From the NCBI GenBank assembly GCA_037179335.1, contig JAKZHN010000054.1, forward strand, positions 1 to 64,000: a stretch of DNA of 64,000 nt. Reading direction: 5' to 3'. Position 1 is the first letter of the stretch. Every line of letters begins with the position of its first letter. The position numbers and the translations under genes were made by a program. Below the pieces are notes generated by a model that saw only the letters and a program-made list of their open reading frames with translations, did no database searches and was not told the DNA's origin. Source of the DNA: Cyclaneusma minus. Its lineage: Eukaryota; Ascomycota; Leotiomycetes; Marthamycetales; Marthamycetaceae. This document shows, piece after piece, positions 33,236 to 44,418 of this stretch.

Positions 33236-34308
33236 CTACCACATGCCATCCATTTCCATCATAGCCTCCTCGTCGTCATCGAAATTATCTTCGTGTCTCG
33301 GTGCCGGCTTCGGCTGAACTGAAGACCCAGCAACTGGCTCGTCTAGCTCGCCCTCGGCAAACAAAGCATCGAGATCATCCTCAGGAGGTTCATCGTTCGC
33401 CGTCTCATTGGCAGGTCCAAAGAGACCTGCCTCTCCCACCGCACCAGCTGCTTGGTTCCCAGCTGGCCTTGTCCGGTTCGCCAACGGTGTCTCACCATAA
33501 AGATCCTCTTCATCGTCCGGTACATCATCCGCAGGTGTCTTCGGCCTTTCGCTCTGTCTACGCTCGAAAATAGGTGCTATTCTTGCAGCCGTTGGTTCCC
33601 TTGGCGGCAGTGCGGGTTCGTCGAAGATAGATTGTGGCTCTTCGTCTTCGGGCTCGGATGGGCGCGGTTTGCCTTCGTTGATCCATTCCATGCGCATCAT
33701 TTGGATGCGTTTCTTGTGGCCAAGTTTCTCGACCATGGAGAGGGCGTCGAGGAAACGCGCTTTGGGGAAGAGATCGTCTAGCCAGAGTTGGTAGAAGGAG
33801 AGGAGGCGGGCGGTATCGGAAAACTGTTGTGGTTGTTTGTTAATAGGCTGTATCATCCATGGTGAGAGAGGCAGAGTGGATTACTTCGTGGCCTTTGCCT
33901 TTGAACTTCAAGTGGTCCTTGGCTCGACGCCGTAGTTTGGGAATGCCGTTTTCTGAAAGAAGTCTGTACCAGCCGTCAGAATCGGACAGATCCATGAGAC
34001 AATAAAGCGACTCACCTGGTTTCATCGAGCTTCGCTCTGGGCGCTCTGGCTTTCCTCGTAACCTCCACCTCTTCGTCGATACCTAATGCGTCGCTTTTTC
34101 GAGCATTTTTTGCGGTCTTTTTCGGTTCTGGAGCTTTTGGTGGCGTGGCGAAGGGGTCCTCGTCAAAATCAAACAGGTCATCCAAGTCATCTCGAGCTGC
34201 TGGCGGGGCTTTGGGAGCAGGTTGGCGTCTCTGGGGCGGTTCTGGGGAAGCCATATTGTTGAGATACGAGTCCATGAAAGGATCTGAGTCTGCGGTAGCA
34301 TTGGCCAT
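33236..34308 (-). CDS. CSM3: Csm3/Swi3 (TIPIN-type) replication fork protection protein
   Basis: Partner of Tof1/Swi1 in the fork protection complex, which stabilises stalled replication forks and supports checkpoint signalling in the nucleus. Three exons: 34308-34016, 33963-33885 and 33823-33236; introns of 52 and 61 bp. The spliced protein is 319 residues. The Swi3 domain, about residues 90-165, is assembled only by splicing: KLDETRLLSENGIPKLRRRA, then KDHLKFKGKGHEFSDTARLL, FYQLWLDDLFPKARFLDAL and VEKLGHKKRIQMMRMEWI. The N-terminus is acidic (DDLDDLFDFDEDPF) and the C-terminal half is disordered and acidic. The ATG at 34308 is 254 bp from the divergent complex I gene. Confidence 0.93.
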
Positions 34309-34562
34309 GGTTCCGGTATTTGGAGTAGCAGAATATCAAAAGTGTTGCGGTTTGGGATGTTCAAGTCGCGTCTCGAGATAGAAGACGACGCGTCTGAGGG
34401 CCTCAGGATACCACAATTAAAAGCTGGCCTGTGCACGCCGCGCTCCTCCAAGCAGCTAGCGCCATGGTCGCTCACAACGACATCGAGGCAGCATAGGTGA
34501 GCGCACTCGATTGAGCTCGCCATCATCGTCCATTGAAGAGTCCCCGCCAGTGTCTCTCCAAA
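34309..34562. promoter_or_regulatory. Short bidirectional promoter, CSM3 / complex I 21 kDa subunit
   Basis: Only 254 bp separate the start codons of two divergent genes, so both must be driven from this piece. No TATA box or named factor site is obvious. Confidence 0.5.
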
Positions 34563-35363
34563 ATGGCAAACATCCAAGCCAGCCCCTACGTCCCGGCGAG
34601 GACGCTGAACACCGCCTATCCCGTACGCTTGCTCCCTCTCCGATATCTGCTGAGAAACTCGATGCTAACCATTGGCTCCGCAGCTCATTGACAGCGACCC
34701 GTACGACTTCCCCCATGATGCCTCCGACGATTGAAGAAACGGGGAGACAGGTTACTGAGTGATAGCAGACACTTCAAGCGCGTTCTCAGATACACCCGCA
34801 AGAGCGACTGGGCCATCGGCACCGGCATCGGCCTCTTCTGCCCCGCCATGATGATCGCGTGGGAGAAATGGGCCCCTTCGATGACCACGCGCCCTATGTT
34901 CATGTCCGCATTGCGTCTCTCCGGCGTGATCGGTCTCGGAGGCGGATTCCTGTGGGCATACCAGTCTACCACCCGTACGTTACACCTACCACTTCAAGAC
35001 TGGACCTGTTCAGCTGGCTTTTGGGGCGGAGAAGTGACCCTTGAGAAGCGATGAAGAGCTGACCAAACCAAACCTTTAGTGCGATTCTATGGTGTCAAGG
35101 AGAACGCCCGCGAGGCGGAGATGGATATGCGCGAAATGGTGGCCAAGGTCAAGGCCGGCGAGCCGCTGTACGGCAAATCCACTCTGTCACCATACATGCA
35201 GGGTGTGGCATCGAGAAATAGCAGATACATGGGCTTCATGTATCACTTGATTCCGTGGTTCAACTTCGTCAACCACGAGCATCACGGTGTGGATACTGCC
35301 AAGTACTACCAGCAGGCTGAGAGGGAACTGGAGGCCGAGAGAATTGCAAAAGGGGGTTCGTGA
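34563..35363 (+). CDS. NADH:ubiquinone oxidoreductase 21 kDa subunit (fungal complex I)
   Basis: Accessory subunit of respiratory complex I in the mitochondrial inner membrane, corresponding to the Neurospora 21 kDa subunit. Four exons: 34563-34622, 34684-34700 (a 17-nt micro-exon), 34769-34974 and 35080-35363; introns of 61, 68 and 105 bp. The spliced protein has 188 residues. The micro-exon supplies the conserved YPLIDSDPHFKRVLRYTRKSD start. A glycine-rich hydrophobic stretch (GVIGLGGGFLWAYQ) is probably membrane-embedded. The C-terminal domain follows: RFYGVKENAREAEMDMREMV, YGKSTLSPYMQGVASRNSRY and IPWFNFVNHEHHGVD. Without the micro-exon the frame is broken, which explains why the N-terminus is not visible as one open frame. 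Confidence 0.9.
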
Positions 35364-36053
35364 GGGTCTCCTTTTCTACAAGGGTATTTCTGCGCATTGT
35401 ACATAGGGAGAAATGGGATTTCTTATGGTTACGTTGAGAGGTCCACGTCTGGTAGAGTTCCTCGAGATGGTAGTAGGGGATGGACTGGGCGATGTCATCA
35501 TACGCCTTGTTTTGGACAGGAATACTACGGTAAATGGAATGAGCCAGGCGATTGGAATTCAGCCAGATAAGTAGGAGGAAAACCAGGTTATGAGAAAGAA
35601 ACCAGGTGATCAGGAACAGAAGGCGTCAGCCCTTGAAACCGAAAAAAAAAGTATCTCCTGACCCTTCCTCTGCATTGCCCCAAAGGTCTACCACCTAGTA
35701 CATATACAAATCTACAAATTTTTGGATCATCTCAGAAACTGGAACAGTGGTATAAGTGGCAACTCCAATGTCCTATAGTCCGAATGGCAGTCCTTTCTGG
35801 GCAACTCAGTTCGTCTGGTTGGGGTTTGAGCGTTGCATCCGGAGTCCCAGATTCAATGGCCAGGTTCGGCTTTCAAGCTTTTTGTGATTTCTATTTATTT
35901 TTGGAATTCAAATAGCTGGTATGAGAAGTCCAGACGACGTCGACAAGCCAATTCGCATATGGCAGACATGGACAGGCACTCCACTTTTCTCCATATACAG
36001 AAATCGTTTAGTTTCCCCATCTTCCATGAGCCTCTCGTCTCCTCTCCTCTCCA
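35364..36053. other. Convergent intergenic spacer
   Basis: 690 bp between two convergent gene ends. Frames at 35833-36166 run into the TAD2 gene on the opposite strand and are not credible. Presumably holds both 3' UTRs. Confidence 0.45.
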
Positions 36054-36817
36054 TCACACGCCCTCCGTCTCCTCGCCAGTCTCTAATAACTTCAAAACCC
36101 TCTCCTTCTTCCTCGGCTCCGGTGCCTTCCCATTCTCCTGCACGTAAAAGCGCCTCAGCAGATTAACCGCCTCTTCCCTTCCCCAGCCCCCACTAACCGC
36201 ATAACCTCGCTCTACATCCCCTCCATCCTTTCCATGCACACTAAGCACACCTCCAGTGCCTCCAAACTTATCGTTACTTGCCCCGTAGTACACCTTTCGG
36301 ATGCCGAATTGACGCAGTAGCGAGGCGCACATTATACAAGGCTCTACTGTCACATAGAGATCTGTTTGGGCGAGTAATTCTTGTGTAAAGTGCTTGGGGA
36401 CGTCTGGGTTTCGCCGCGACGAAGGTGAAGATGAAATTGGATCCGAGGAAGTGGAAGTGGAGACCGGAACGGGAGCAGAAGAATGGTAAGACGGTGCTAA
36501 GAGGTCATTCAGAGCAATAAACTCGGCATGTCGTGTCCCGTTCCGAGTGCGGTTTGTGGCGTTCATGCCGCGGGCGACGACAATGTCGTTGTAGACGAAT
36601 ACGCAGCCAACGGGCGTTTCGTCGGTATTAAGAGCCAGTTCTGCCTGTGTTTGGATTAGTTGAGTGAATTCTCCGACTGGAATTAGGAGGGGAGACAAGC
36701 CATGGCGAGGGCCTCTTTCATGAAAGTCATGTGCTTTTTTCGCTCCGAGGCGCTGTAGGTTGTGGATGAGTCCCAGCCGGGGCCTGTGGCTGCAGGTGTC
36801 TTGTCACTGGGATCCAT
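36054..36817 (-). CDS. TAD2: tRNA adenosine-34 deaminase catalytic subunit
   Basis: With Tad3 converts wobble adenosine to inosine in tRNA anticodons. Two exons, 36817-36701 and 36644-36054, give 235 residues. The intron (56 bp) needs a GC donor: ATG|GCTTGT ... ACACAG|GCA restores the family sequence MKEALAMAELALNTDETPVG, while no GT donor gives a readable join. The zinc and catalytic motifs are HAE at about residue 78 and PCIMC at about 142-145, followed by LLRQFGIRKVYYGASNDKFG, which is diagnostic of Tad2/ADAT2. A Ser/Pro-rich insertion of about 25 residues (about 93-118) separates the two zinc motifs. The carboxy-terminal EEAVNLLRRFYVQEN is also typical. A start without exon 1 would lack the first helix. 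Confidence 0.92.
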
Positions 36818-37475
36818 GGTTGTTGGATTTGGAAAGATGTTGGATTTCTAGTTTGCGAGATGGTGGTAGGTGACTAGGTGTTACATTTTTGGGGAGACAG
36901 ATTTGGTGGTTGCGAGGAAATGAATTCTACGATTTTTCCTAGTCTGAGTCAGGGTTGGGCGCAAATTTGGGGCTTTTTATCAAAACTAGGGACTTCGGGT
37001 CAAAGATAACCAAATACTGGGCTTCTCAGAGGAGGGATTGCTGTCCGCGGTCAAAATTTGAAGTCGTTGTGGATTTTTGGATTATGATGTTATCTGGTGG
37101 ATCACGTGGGTGCGGTCTTGGCTTTTCTCTCGATGGCTATTCCCCGTAACCTCGAATCAAGTGTATTGAGCCTTGATTGGGTATCCTTTATCTTACTTGG
37201 ATAAACCTAGGCAGTTTGTCATTCAACTCCATATAGCAATGATGGAATAGTTTGACACTGCTACGACCCAGTCGCCAGTTGAAAACTAGAGTGGTCTTTG
37301 GTCTTATTCTGTATCTGCCAAGTAGCCCCTTTAATACACTTCCGATATGCCTTGTACTTGCTCTAGAACCGATAATTCAACGCATCCTGAAGCCACCCAG
37401 ACCGCTCGACCAAACGCCAAACCCGCAAAAGACTAGAGATGCAATATGCTGTATGCTGTCTCATACGAGCAAAAC
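36818..37475. promoter_or_regulatory. TAD2 upstream region, no other gene seen
   Basis: 658 bp between the TAD2 start and the DID2 stop. Small frames at 36955-37149 and 37252-37479 show no recognisable character. Confidence 0.4.
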
Positions 37476-38331
37476 TTAGGACCTCAGAGCCCTGAGCCTC
37501 TCTCCCAAGCCATCTTCTTCGACTTCGGTCGGACCAGCCTTAACCGGTGCAGAGGTAACAGCCTTCGCACCCTCCAGATTCTGATGTAACTCTACACCAG
37601 CCTCATCTGCGACCTGGTTCATGAGCCTATCAACGTCCTCCTGCGGCGTTCCCACCGCCGTAGCCTGGCTTGTGGCATTCTCATAATATCCCGTCGCCAC
37701 ATCCAGATCCTCGAACTGTGTTTCAAATCGATCCATGACTGCTGATATCTGTTTAACAAAGTCAGTTCTGCCGCAAGTCTCTAGAAAGCAGTATCAGGGG
37801 CGCAAGCAGGGATGGGGTCGAAGTAACGAACTTTCTCTAGATCCATGGCTTTCATAGCCTGGTCCATTCCCTTCACAACATTCGTCATGCTTCCAGTCAC
37901 TTGTCGCATCGTAACGGCGGTTTGAACTCGACTGGCGACGGCATCGATGCGGCTTCCGAGTCGGAGGAGGTTGAGGCGTTCATTTGATTTGCGGATGGCG
38001 TTCTGGGCGTAGATCTTTGCGATATCGTTGTGGCCTTGTTGGATAGCCTGGAGAAGTCAAGCAGTCAGTAAATGATTCGAGGAAGTGAGGCAGTGGGATA
38101 GTAGGATGGGCTGGCATACCTTCTTCAGCTTGTCTTTCTCGGTCTTTTCGTCCTTGCCGGCTTTCGCGGCCTGTCTGTTCAGCTGCTTGGCCGTGAACTA
38201 TGTTGACATTAGCGACACTTCTATACTCGTCGAATGAATAGAACTGGCACAGCGATGGCGGGGTTGGTGCGATAAGAAAGAGGGGGCTGGCATACCTTCA
38301 GGTTGAAGAGAGCCTTTTCTAAGCCCGACAT
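37476..38331 (-). CDS. DID2: ESCRT-III associated protein Did2/CHMP1
   Basis: Late ESCRT-III component that recruits Vps4 during multivesicular body sorting at endosomes. Four exons: 38331-38296, 38197-38120, 38047-37832 and 37748-37476, with introns of 98, 72 and 83 bp. The spliced protein has 200 residues, the normal CHMP1 length. It begins MSGLEKALFNLKFTAKQLNR, continues with AIQQGHNDIAKIYAQNAIRK and VTMRQVTGSMTNVVKGMDQA, and ends in an MIT-interacting motif (GLGERLRALRS). The N-terminal half is basic and the C-terminal half acidic, as in all Snf7-family proteins. Every junction is in frame and matches the family. Confidence 0.95.
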
Positions 38332-38976
38332 TTTGAGGTTCTGGGCTTGCTGCTGCAAAGGCGAGACGGTTCGTAGGATATATGCGTTTTTGCTCGAGGC
38401 TGGGTGGTCTCGGGTTCTAGGTTGCGAGATATGTTGTGGAGTTTGAGGCGGGATGTAGCCTCGCGGCAGCTAAGTTTAGCTTTCACAGTGACGCACACCC
38501 AATCTGTACGGCGGCGCATAAGACCGGTACCTGTCACATACCTTACTTTTCAAGGTCTTGAACGGCCCGCCGTGTTATATTGTCCGCATTCCCGAAACAC
38601 TTGACTCTATCGGCAATATGCCATTAATGAATATCATTCATATGCTGCCGAGTAAAAATATAGTAGGCGAAGTTTGAGATGAAGCATTACTCGTGGCTTG
38701 GCATGAACGCCACTGATGCCAAGCCTCATTGTCACGTGGGGGCTGCAGGGATTCATTCACTTGTTCCGGCGCTAACCTCCGCATCCCGCTTTGCCGTTCT
38801 CCTCGGGTTGTGTCAAGCTGTGCCGAGCGGTCGCTGGTGGTCTGTCACAAGCCATCAAGTCGAGGGGCAACTTGACCTCGACTCTTTGTAATTGTAGATC
38901 TCTCTTCTACTTTGCTCCAACTCTCAAGGCTAAGGATTTATCTTGATTTCTCGTCTTCTGGCCTTTCTGTACCATC
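38332..38976. promoter_or_regulatory. Bidirectional upstream region, DID2 / acetyl-CoA acetyltransferase
   Basis: 645 bp between divergent starts. Open frames at 38404-38604 and 38679-38891 have no recognisable character. CT-rich sequence precedes the acetyltransferase ATG (38900-38976). Confidence 0.45.
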
Positions 38977-40368
38977 ATGTCTTTCCGTTTAACCTCTTCG
39001 GTCTTCAGGAAAAGTGCCTCTTCTACTCCCATCTCTCGATCTTTCTCTTCCCAATCAGCTCTGAGGAAAGAGATTCAAGATGCCTACATTCTCAGCGCCT
39101 CCAGGACTGCTACCGCAAAAGTAAAAATCATTCACTTCACCTCAGAGTCAGACGGCTAAATCTCTTCCCAGTTCAATGGCTCCTTTCTCACCGTCCCCGC
39201 CCCTAAACTCGGTGCCGCCGCCATCGAATCCGCCCTGAAGAAATCCACCGTCCCCATCTCCAAGATCTCAGCTGTATACATGGGCAACGTCCTCTCCGCC
39301 GCCGTCGGCCAATCACCCGCACGTCAAGCCGCCATCTTCGCCGGCCTTCCCAGCAGCATCGAAGCCACAACCATCAACAAGGTGTGCGCCTCGGGCCTGA
39401 AATCCGTCTCCCTCGCCGCCCAAAGCATCGCACTCGGCGAAGCCGAAGCTCTGATCGCCGGTGGTATGGAGAACATGTCTCGTGTTCCCTACTACATCCC
39501 GCGCGCTTCCGGACTTCCGGCGTTCGGTGACACCAAAATGGAAGATGGTCTGATCAAAGATGGGCTTTGGGATGTTTACAACCAGTTCCACATGGGCATC
39601 TGCGCGGAGACGACGGCGAAGAAATACAATATTACGCGGGAGGCGCAGGACGAATATGCGATTCGCAGTTACGAGCGCAGCCAGGCGGCGTGGAAGTCTG
39701 GAGCTTTCAAGGAGGAAATTGCTTCTGTGACTGTGAAGGGTCGTAAGGGCGATACAGTTGTGGAGGAGGATGAGGAATATATGGCTATCAAGCTGGAGAA
39801 GGTGCCAACACTGAAACCAGCCTTTGTCAGAGATGGTAGCGGGACGGTCACAGCGGCGAACTCGTCGACTTTCAGTGACGGAGCCAGTGCTTTAGTGCTG
39901 GGCAGCAAAGCTATTGCGCAGGAATTTGGTTCTGGGAGCAGAGTGTTGGCAAGAATTTGCAGCTCCGCAGATGCAGCTGTCGATCCTGTCGACTTCCCTA
40001 TAGCCCCCGCGAAAGCGGTTCCGGTTGCATTAGAACGTGCTGGTCTCTCTAAAGACGACATTGCTGTTTGGGAGTTCAATGAAGCATTTGCTGCAGTCAT
40101 CAAAGCTAACGAGCAGGTAAGTTCGAGCGAGATTGACTGCTTGGAATCAGCTGACTGATATGAATTGTAGATTTTGGGCCTCGAGAATGCAAAGGTCAAT
40201 ATGCTGGGCGGTGCTATTTCACTAGGCCACGCACTAGGCAGCTCTGGCTCCAGAATCCTCACGACTTTGTTGCATCAGCTTAAGCCGGGCGAATATGGAT
40301 GTGCAGCCATTTGCAATGGCGGTGGTGCTGCAACGGCGATGGTAGTACAGAGGATTGATAGTGTATAA
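38977..40368 (+). CDS. Acetyl-CoA acetyltransferase, probably mitochondrial
   Basis: Joins or splits two acetyl-CoA / acetoacetyl-CoA (thiolase type II). Three exons: 38977-39120, 39172-40116 and 40171-40368, with introns of 51 and 54 bp. The spliced protein has 428 residues. The first about 30 residues (MSFRLTSSVFRKSASSTPIS...) are rich in Ser and Arg with no acids, as in a mitochondrial targeting peptide. The nucleophilic cysteine is at about residue 120 (NKVCASGLKSVSLAAQ). NEAFAA, the GGAISLGHALGSSG active-site loop and the C-terminal AICNGGGAA cysteine are all present. By the targeting signal it resembles ACAT1 rather than the cytosolic Erg10 of sterol synthesis. That assignment is inferred. 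Confidence 0.95.
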
Positions 40369-41146
40369 CTAATGAGTATACATATACGGTGCCTGGAGAA
40401 GAATTTTGCGGCTTCAAGCTCACTTCTCACTCTTGGGAGCCTGATTCAACGAGTAATTACTTGATTTACTCCTGACTTTTTGGATTGGTCTCTGGGAATC
40501 TCCGAAGTCGTTTGGAAACCCTTCAAGTTCCTTAGGGATCAGGTAGGTCGTCCAAGATCATTCAGAATGTTCTAGTTTCTTTGGAATAAGCCGGATAAGC
40601 CCAAATAATCAAGCATGGATAGCTTTGGGCGCAACCAGCGTCTTCCCGTGGCACTATAAGAACTTGGAGTTAGTAACAGCCAGTTACCAGTACGCAGACG
40701 GCTTCTCGTCCCAGTACATATATCAAGTCGCATCTTATAAGTTAGAAGTGAGATTCGGAGGCGAGGGAGGCGGAGGTGCTTATTCGGAAAAAGAAGTGAA
40801 TCAAAGAACTATACAAAGATCACCTGGAGGAGGAGGACATAAAAGAGGCTGAGATGTCTGTCGACGATAATCGGAGACTCAGATTCAGTCCAATGGATTG
40901 ATTGGATTGATACCGCGGAAAAGGCCGAATGCACGGTCATGTGACTTAACGCCGATATCGCCACTCGGAGCCGGGGTATGATTTCATAAGGCGCCTCAAA
41001 TTATTTCGACCTTCCCCACGCCTTTGATCTAGAACCCAATTGATCAATCATCAACTCAACCACCGCCACCGAACCTACACACCTCATAGCCATCTCTCTT
41101 CGAACACTTTAATCGACACAACATCAGAACCACCCCATATCACAAC
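40369..41146. other. Intergenic region with decayed 19-bp repeats, ISU1 upstream
   Basis: 778 bp. At about 40443-40600 there are degenerate units of the dispersed repeat, e.g. AAGATCATTCAGAATGTTC followed directly by another 19-bp unit. The part nearest ISU1 (40900-41146) is its likely promoter. No gene seen. Confidence 0.45.
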
Positions 41147-41813
41147 ATGTTTCAGCGCACTCTCGTCAGGGCCGCTCCCCGCATGGTCACCGGCCGTCTT
41201 GCTCGACCAGCAATGGCAGCTACACCTTCCGTCTCCCGAACCACCGCCCCCAGCGCCGCTATCGTCCAGGGCCGAAGACAGTACCATGAGAAGGTGCTCG
41301 ACCACTACTCCAGGCCGCGCAATGTTGGCAGCATGTCCAAGAACGACACCGATGTTGGCACAGGTCTGGTCGGCGCCCCCGCATGTGGCGACGTCATGAA
41401 GCTTCAGATCCGCGTTGACCCATCCAACAACACCATCTCCGACGTGAAGTTCAAGACCTTCGGCTGCGGATCTGCCATCGCCTCATCATCGTATTTGACT
41501 GAGCTGGTTCGGGGTATGACTTTGGAGGAAGCTGGTAGGGTTCGGAATACAGAGATTGCCAAGGAGCTTTGCCTCCCGCCCGTGAAGCGTGAGTGTATCT
41601 CGGATGATGATTTGGGGATGGACAGAATGCTAACCGATGATAGTGCACTGCTCTATGCTGGCTGAAGATGCTATCAAGTCTGCCATCTCAAACTACTACA
41701 CCAAGAACCCCGCAGCAAAGTCGACCAATTTGGGCGGTACTGGTGCGTCCATGCCGAAGGTCGAGGTGGAGACTGTTATGGAGCCTGCTGCAGGGCAGAC
41801 TGCCACGGCCTAA
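41147..41813 (+). CDS. ISU1: Mitochondrial iron-sulfur cluster scaffold protein
   Basis: Scaffold on which Nfs1 and partners build [2Fe-2S] clusters in the mitochondrial matrix. Two exons, 41147-41588 and 41644-41813, separated by a 55-bp intron (branch GCTAAC); the spliced protein has 203 residues. The first about 45 residues are a basic targeting peptide ending near QGRRQYHEKVLDHY. The three cluster ligands are at about Cys80 (GAPACGDVMK), Cys107 (KTFGCGSAIASSS) and Cys150 (LHCSMLAEDAI). The LPPVK chaperone-binding motif is at residues 143-147. The splice junction falls directly after LPPVK and recreates LPPVKLHCSM. The C-terminal extension (about 35 residues, Pro/Thr/Ala-rich) is longer than in yeast. 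Confidence 0.97.
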
Positions 41814-42428
41814 GTTGAAGGGGCCGAGGGGGGATGCTGGAAGATAAAGTGATGATAACGAGGCAGCAGGAACAGCGACTGATGCCCGGGTTCGAGGTGG
41901 CTTTGATGCCTCTCGGATGACACGTCCAATGCGCAATTTGGCACTTGGATGGGAACGCTGCTCTTTTGATGGGCCTTTATGCATGGATGGGATTCCCAAC
42001 GGCGTTCACTCGATTTGTTTCAGCGGGAGTTTGGTTGTTGACAACTGTATATCCTACATTACTCTAAAGCAAATCACGATGGATGATGTCGATTGTGGCT
42101 CGTGTCCCTCATTTGTGTGTGTGTGATGGATTCACCTTCCATGTAGTGCCACAATAGAAAAGAAAATCGTGCCTTAACCTTTTGGAGATGCAAAGTCCTT
42201 CGAAGCTCGGACTTCGCTTGTGAAGATTTCCCGATTCCTCCTGGCCATTTCATCCGAACACTCGGAACGCCAAAGGTACATGTATCGTGAGATTGAAGAA
42301 AGTCATACGAATCGCTCGAGCACCGACAGCGGCATACATAGTGATGAATGATGGATTCGACATAGTTCTCTCCTCAGCTCGTATCCTAGAACAGCTTCCA
42401 TCCTCTAGTAATCAGGTGGCGCCATCCC
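41814..42428. other. Convergent intergenic spacer
   Basis: 615 bp between two convergent genes, with a short TG run near 42114-42125. The open frame at 41917-42126 lacks recognisable character. Confidence 0.45.
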
Positions 42429-43554
42429 TCATGATATGGTACAGATAATCTTCCCCTTCGTCTTATTCGCCTCCATCAACTTATGCGCCTCAACAACATC
42501 CTTCCAATCAAAGACCTTGTCCACAAACACTTTGAACGTCCCCTTCTCGAATTGCGGCATAAAGCTCTCCAGCTTATCCCTTAATCTCCCCTGGTACTCA
42601 CTATCACGACTCCTCAAACTACTTCCCTCAAATCTCAACCTCTTCGCCACAAACGCCTTAATATCAACCCCCTCCTTCAACTTCGTCCCACTCATGGCAC
42701 CCAAATGCACAATCCGTCCATCCCTCGCCGCCACATCCAAATTGCCCTGGAAGTAGTTCTGTCCGATAAAATCAATCACGATATCGACGCCCTTGTTGTC
42801 TGTAGCTTTGAGAATTTCTTGAGCCCAGTCTTGCTCACGGTAGTTGAAGCCGGCAGTTGCGCCAAGCTTGTTGACGCAGAAATCGATCTTTTCAGAGGAG
42901 CCCGCAGTTACGTAGATGGAGGAGGCGCCGGCTTCGCGGGCAAGCTGGATGCCAGAGATGGAGACGCTAGAAGCGCCGGCGTGGAAGAGGACGGACTTGC
43001 CGCTTGTGAGTTCGCCGATGAGGAAGAGGGCTTGAGTTGCGGTGATCCAGGTCTGGTGCGTATCAGAAAAGCTCGCAATTTTTGGATTGAGGTTGGGAAT
43101 GGAGGGAAATGCATACCTCTGGGATCCCGGCTGCTTCTTCCCAGCTCAGATGGCTGGGCTTGTGAAGCAGCATGTGGGTGCTGACAGCGATATATTCAGC
43201 GTAAGCACCGCCGTAGGCCAGACCGAAGACTTCATCGCCGACTTTGAAGTGCTCCTTGACCTCGGGTCCGAGGGATTCGATAGTTCCGCTGAACTCGACG
43301 CCCAGGATCTTCCCGCCTTGCGGGGGAACGGGATACTGGCCCTCGCGTTGCAGCAAGTCCATGCGGTTGAGACCGAAGGCCTTGATCTTTACTACGGCCT
43401 GCGACTTTCCGGCTTGCGGTTTGGAGACGTCGGTGATAAAGAGGGAGTCGGCATTGCCGGTTCCTCCTTTGATGTCTGTGGGGCATATCAGGATCCGGTA
43501 GTTTGCAGGTTGATGGGATTACAACTTGCCTACAGCTCGCATCTTTTCACCCAT
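42429..43554 (-). CDS. Zeta-crystallin type NAD(P)H:quinone oxidoreductase
   Basis: Medium-chain reductase family protein, expected to reduce quinones or enones with NADPH. Three exons: 43554-43530, 43475-43117 and 43052-42429; the spliced protein has 335 residues. The first intron (54 bp) uses a GC donor: GTAG|GCAAGT ... CACAG|ACATC. It restores the N-terminus MGEKMRAVDIKGGTGNADSL, whereas the unspliced frame stops at once. The second intron is 64 bp. Family signatures are LNRMDLLQREGQYPVPP, LGVEFSGTIESLG, KVGDEVFGLAYGGAYAEY, and the nucleotide-binding stretch VLFHAGASSVSISGIQLARE, where the usual GGVG is replaced by ASSVS. No zinc ligands are present. It is closest in pattern to the TP53I3/PIG3-like subgroup, which is inferred. 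Confidence 0.92.
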
Positions 43555-44418
43555 TGTGACTTATCACTTATGAAAGCTCTGGCTCCTCTGGTTTGACTTG
43601 AGTATGAAAGGGCTAGAAGGGAAGCTTGTGGTTGAAGCCTGACGTGGTGAGTTGGTGGGGGGTTTTGGCGGGGCAAGAGCTTACAGGTATTTGACGCAAT
43701 TGAAGCTCTCTATTTCTAAGAGTTGTGTGTAATTGTACGGATATTTCCGAACTTCCGAGCTTATATGCTGTTAGATGGGTTTCCAAGCTTTCAATGTTGT
43801 CTCTCGTCGTGAATTGTTGAGATGTTTTTTTGGAGCTTGATTGGTAAACAAATGGGCGTGATATCATAGGCTTGGTTTCTTAGTCATGGACGGCGGTAGA
43901 GTGATGGGCACGATTTTCATTTTTGGAAGGGCAGGCTGGAGAAGTGACTCGGCGATGGGAATTGTCGAATTCTGGTCCATCGAAAAGATCAAATCCCCGT
44001 TTGAGTTTGTGTACCGAATTCTGATGTTTGTCGTTCCTAATACCTTCAAATTACTTTACCGTGCGTCGAGTCTCGACTTTCCTCCACTGGTGCCTATCAC
44101 TCTGTTATAATGTATCATTGAAACGGCAGAACTTACTATATAGCTATTATTATCCGGAGTTCGGACATCCAAGAGCAGTTCTAAAAACCATTGTACCAGA
44201 TGTGAATCTTTAGTGATTGAGAAAAGCAACCAACATTGAACTACGGGCATATACCTACCTATGTTGATAGTAGCCAAACAACCTGAGGCAGAAGTGTCTC
44301 GGCATTCGGATTACGTATCTCCGGATGTTCCACACCACCTCAACGGGGATCAAGCATCCACATTGAACTGTCACTCAACCACAGACCTTTCGGCGCCTCT
44401 TGGCAAAGGAGAAAAACT
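43555..44418. promoter_or_regulatory. Upstream region between divergent genes
   Basis: 864 bp between the quinone reductase and the coiled-coil protein. Frames at 43613-43867 and 43886-44110 have no recognisable character, and the first crosses likely promoter. No repeat unit of the 19-bp family seen. Confidence 0.4.

Noticed and set aside
42705..43596. Plus-strand frames opposite the quinone reductase
   Set aside because: Antisense shadows; the minus-strand product matches its family along its length.
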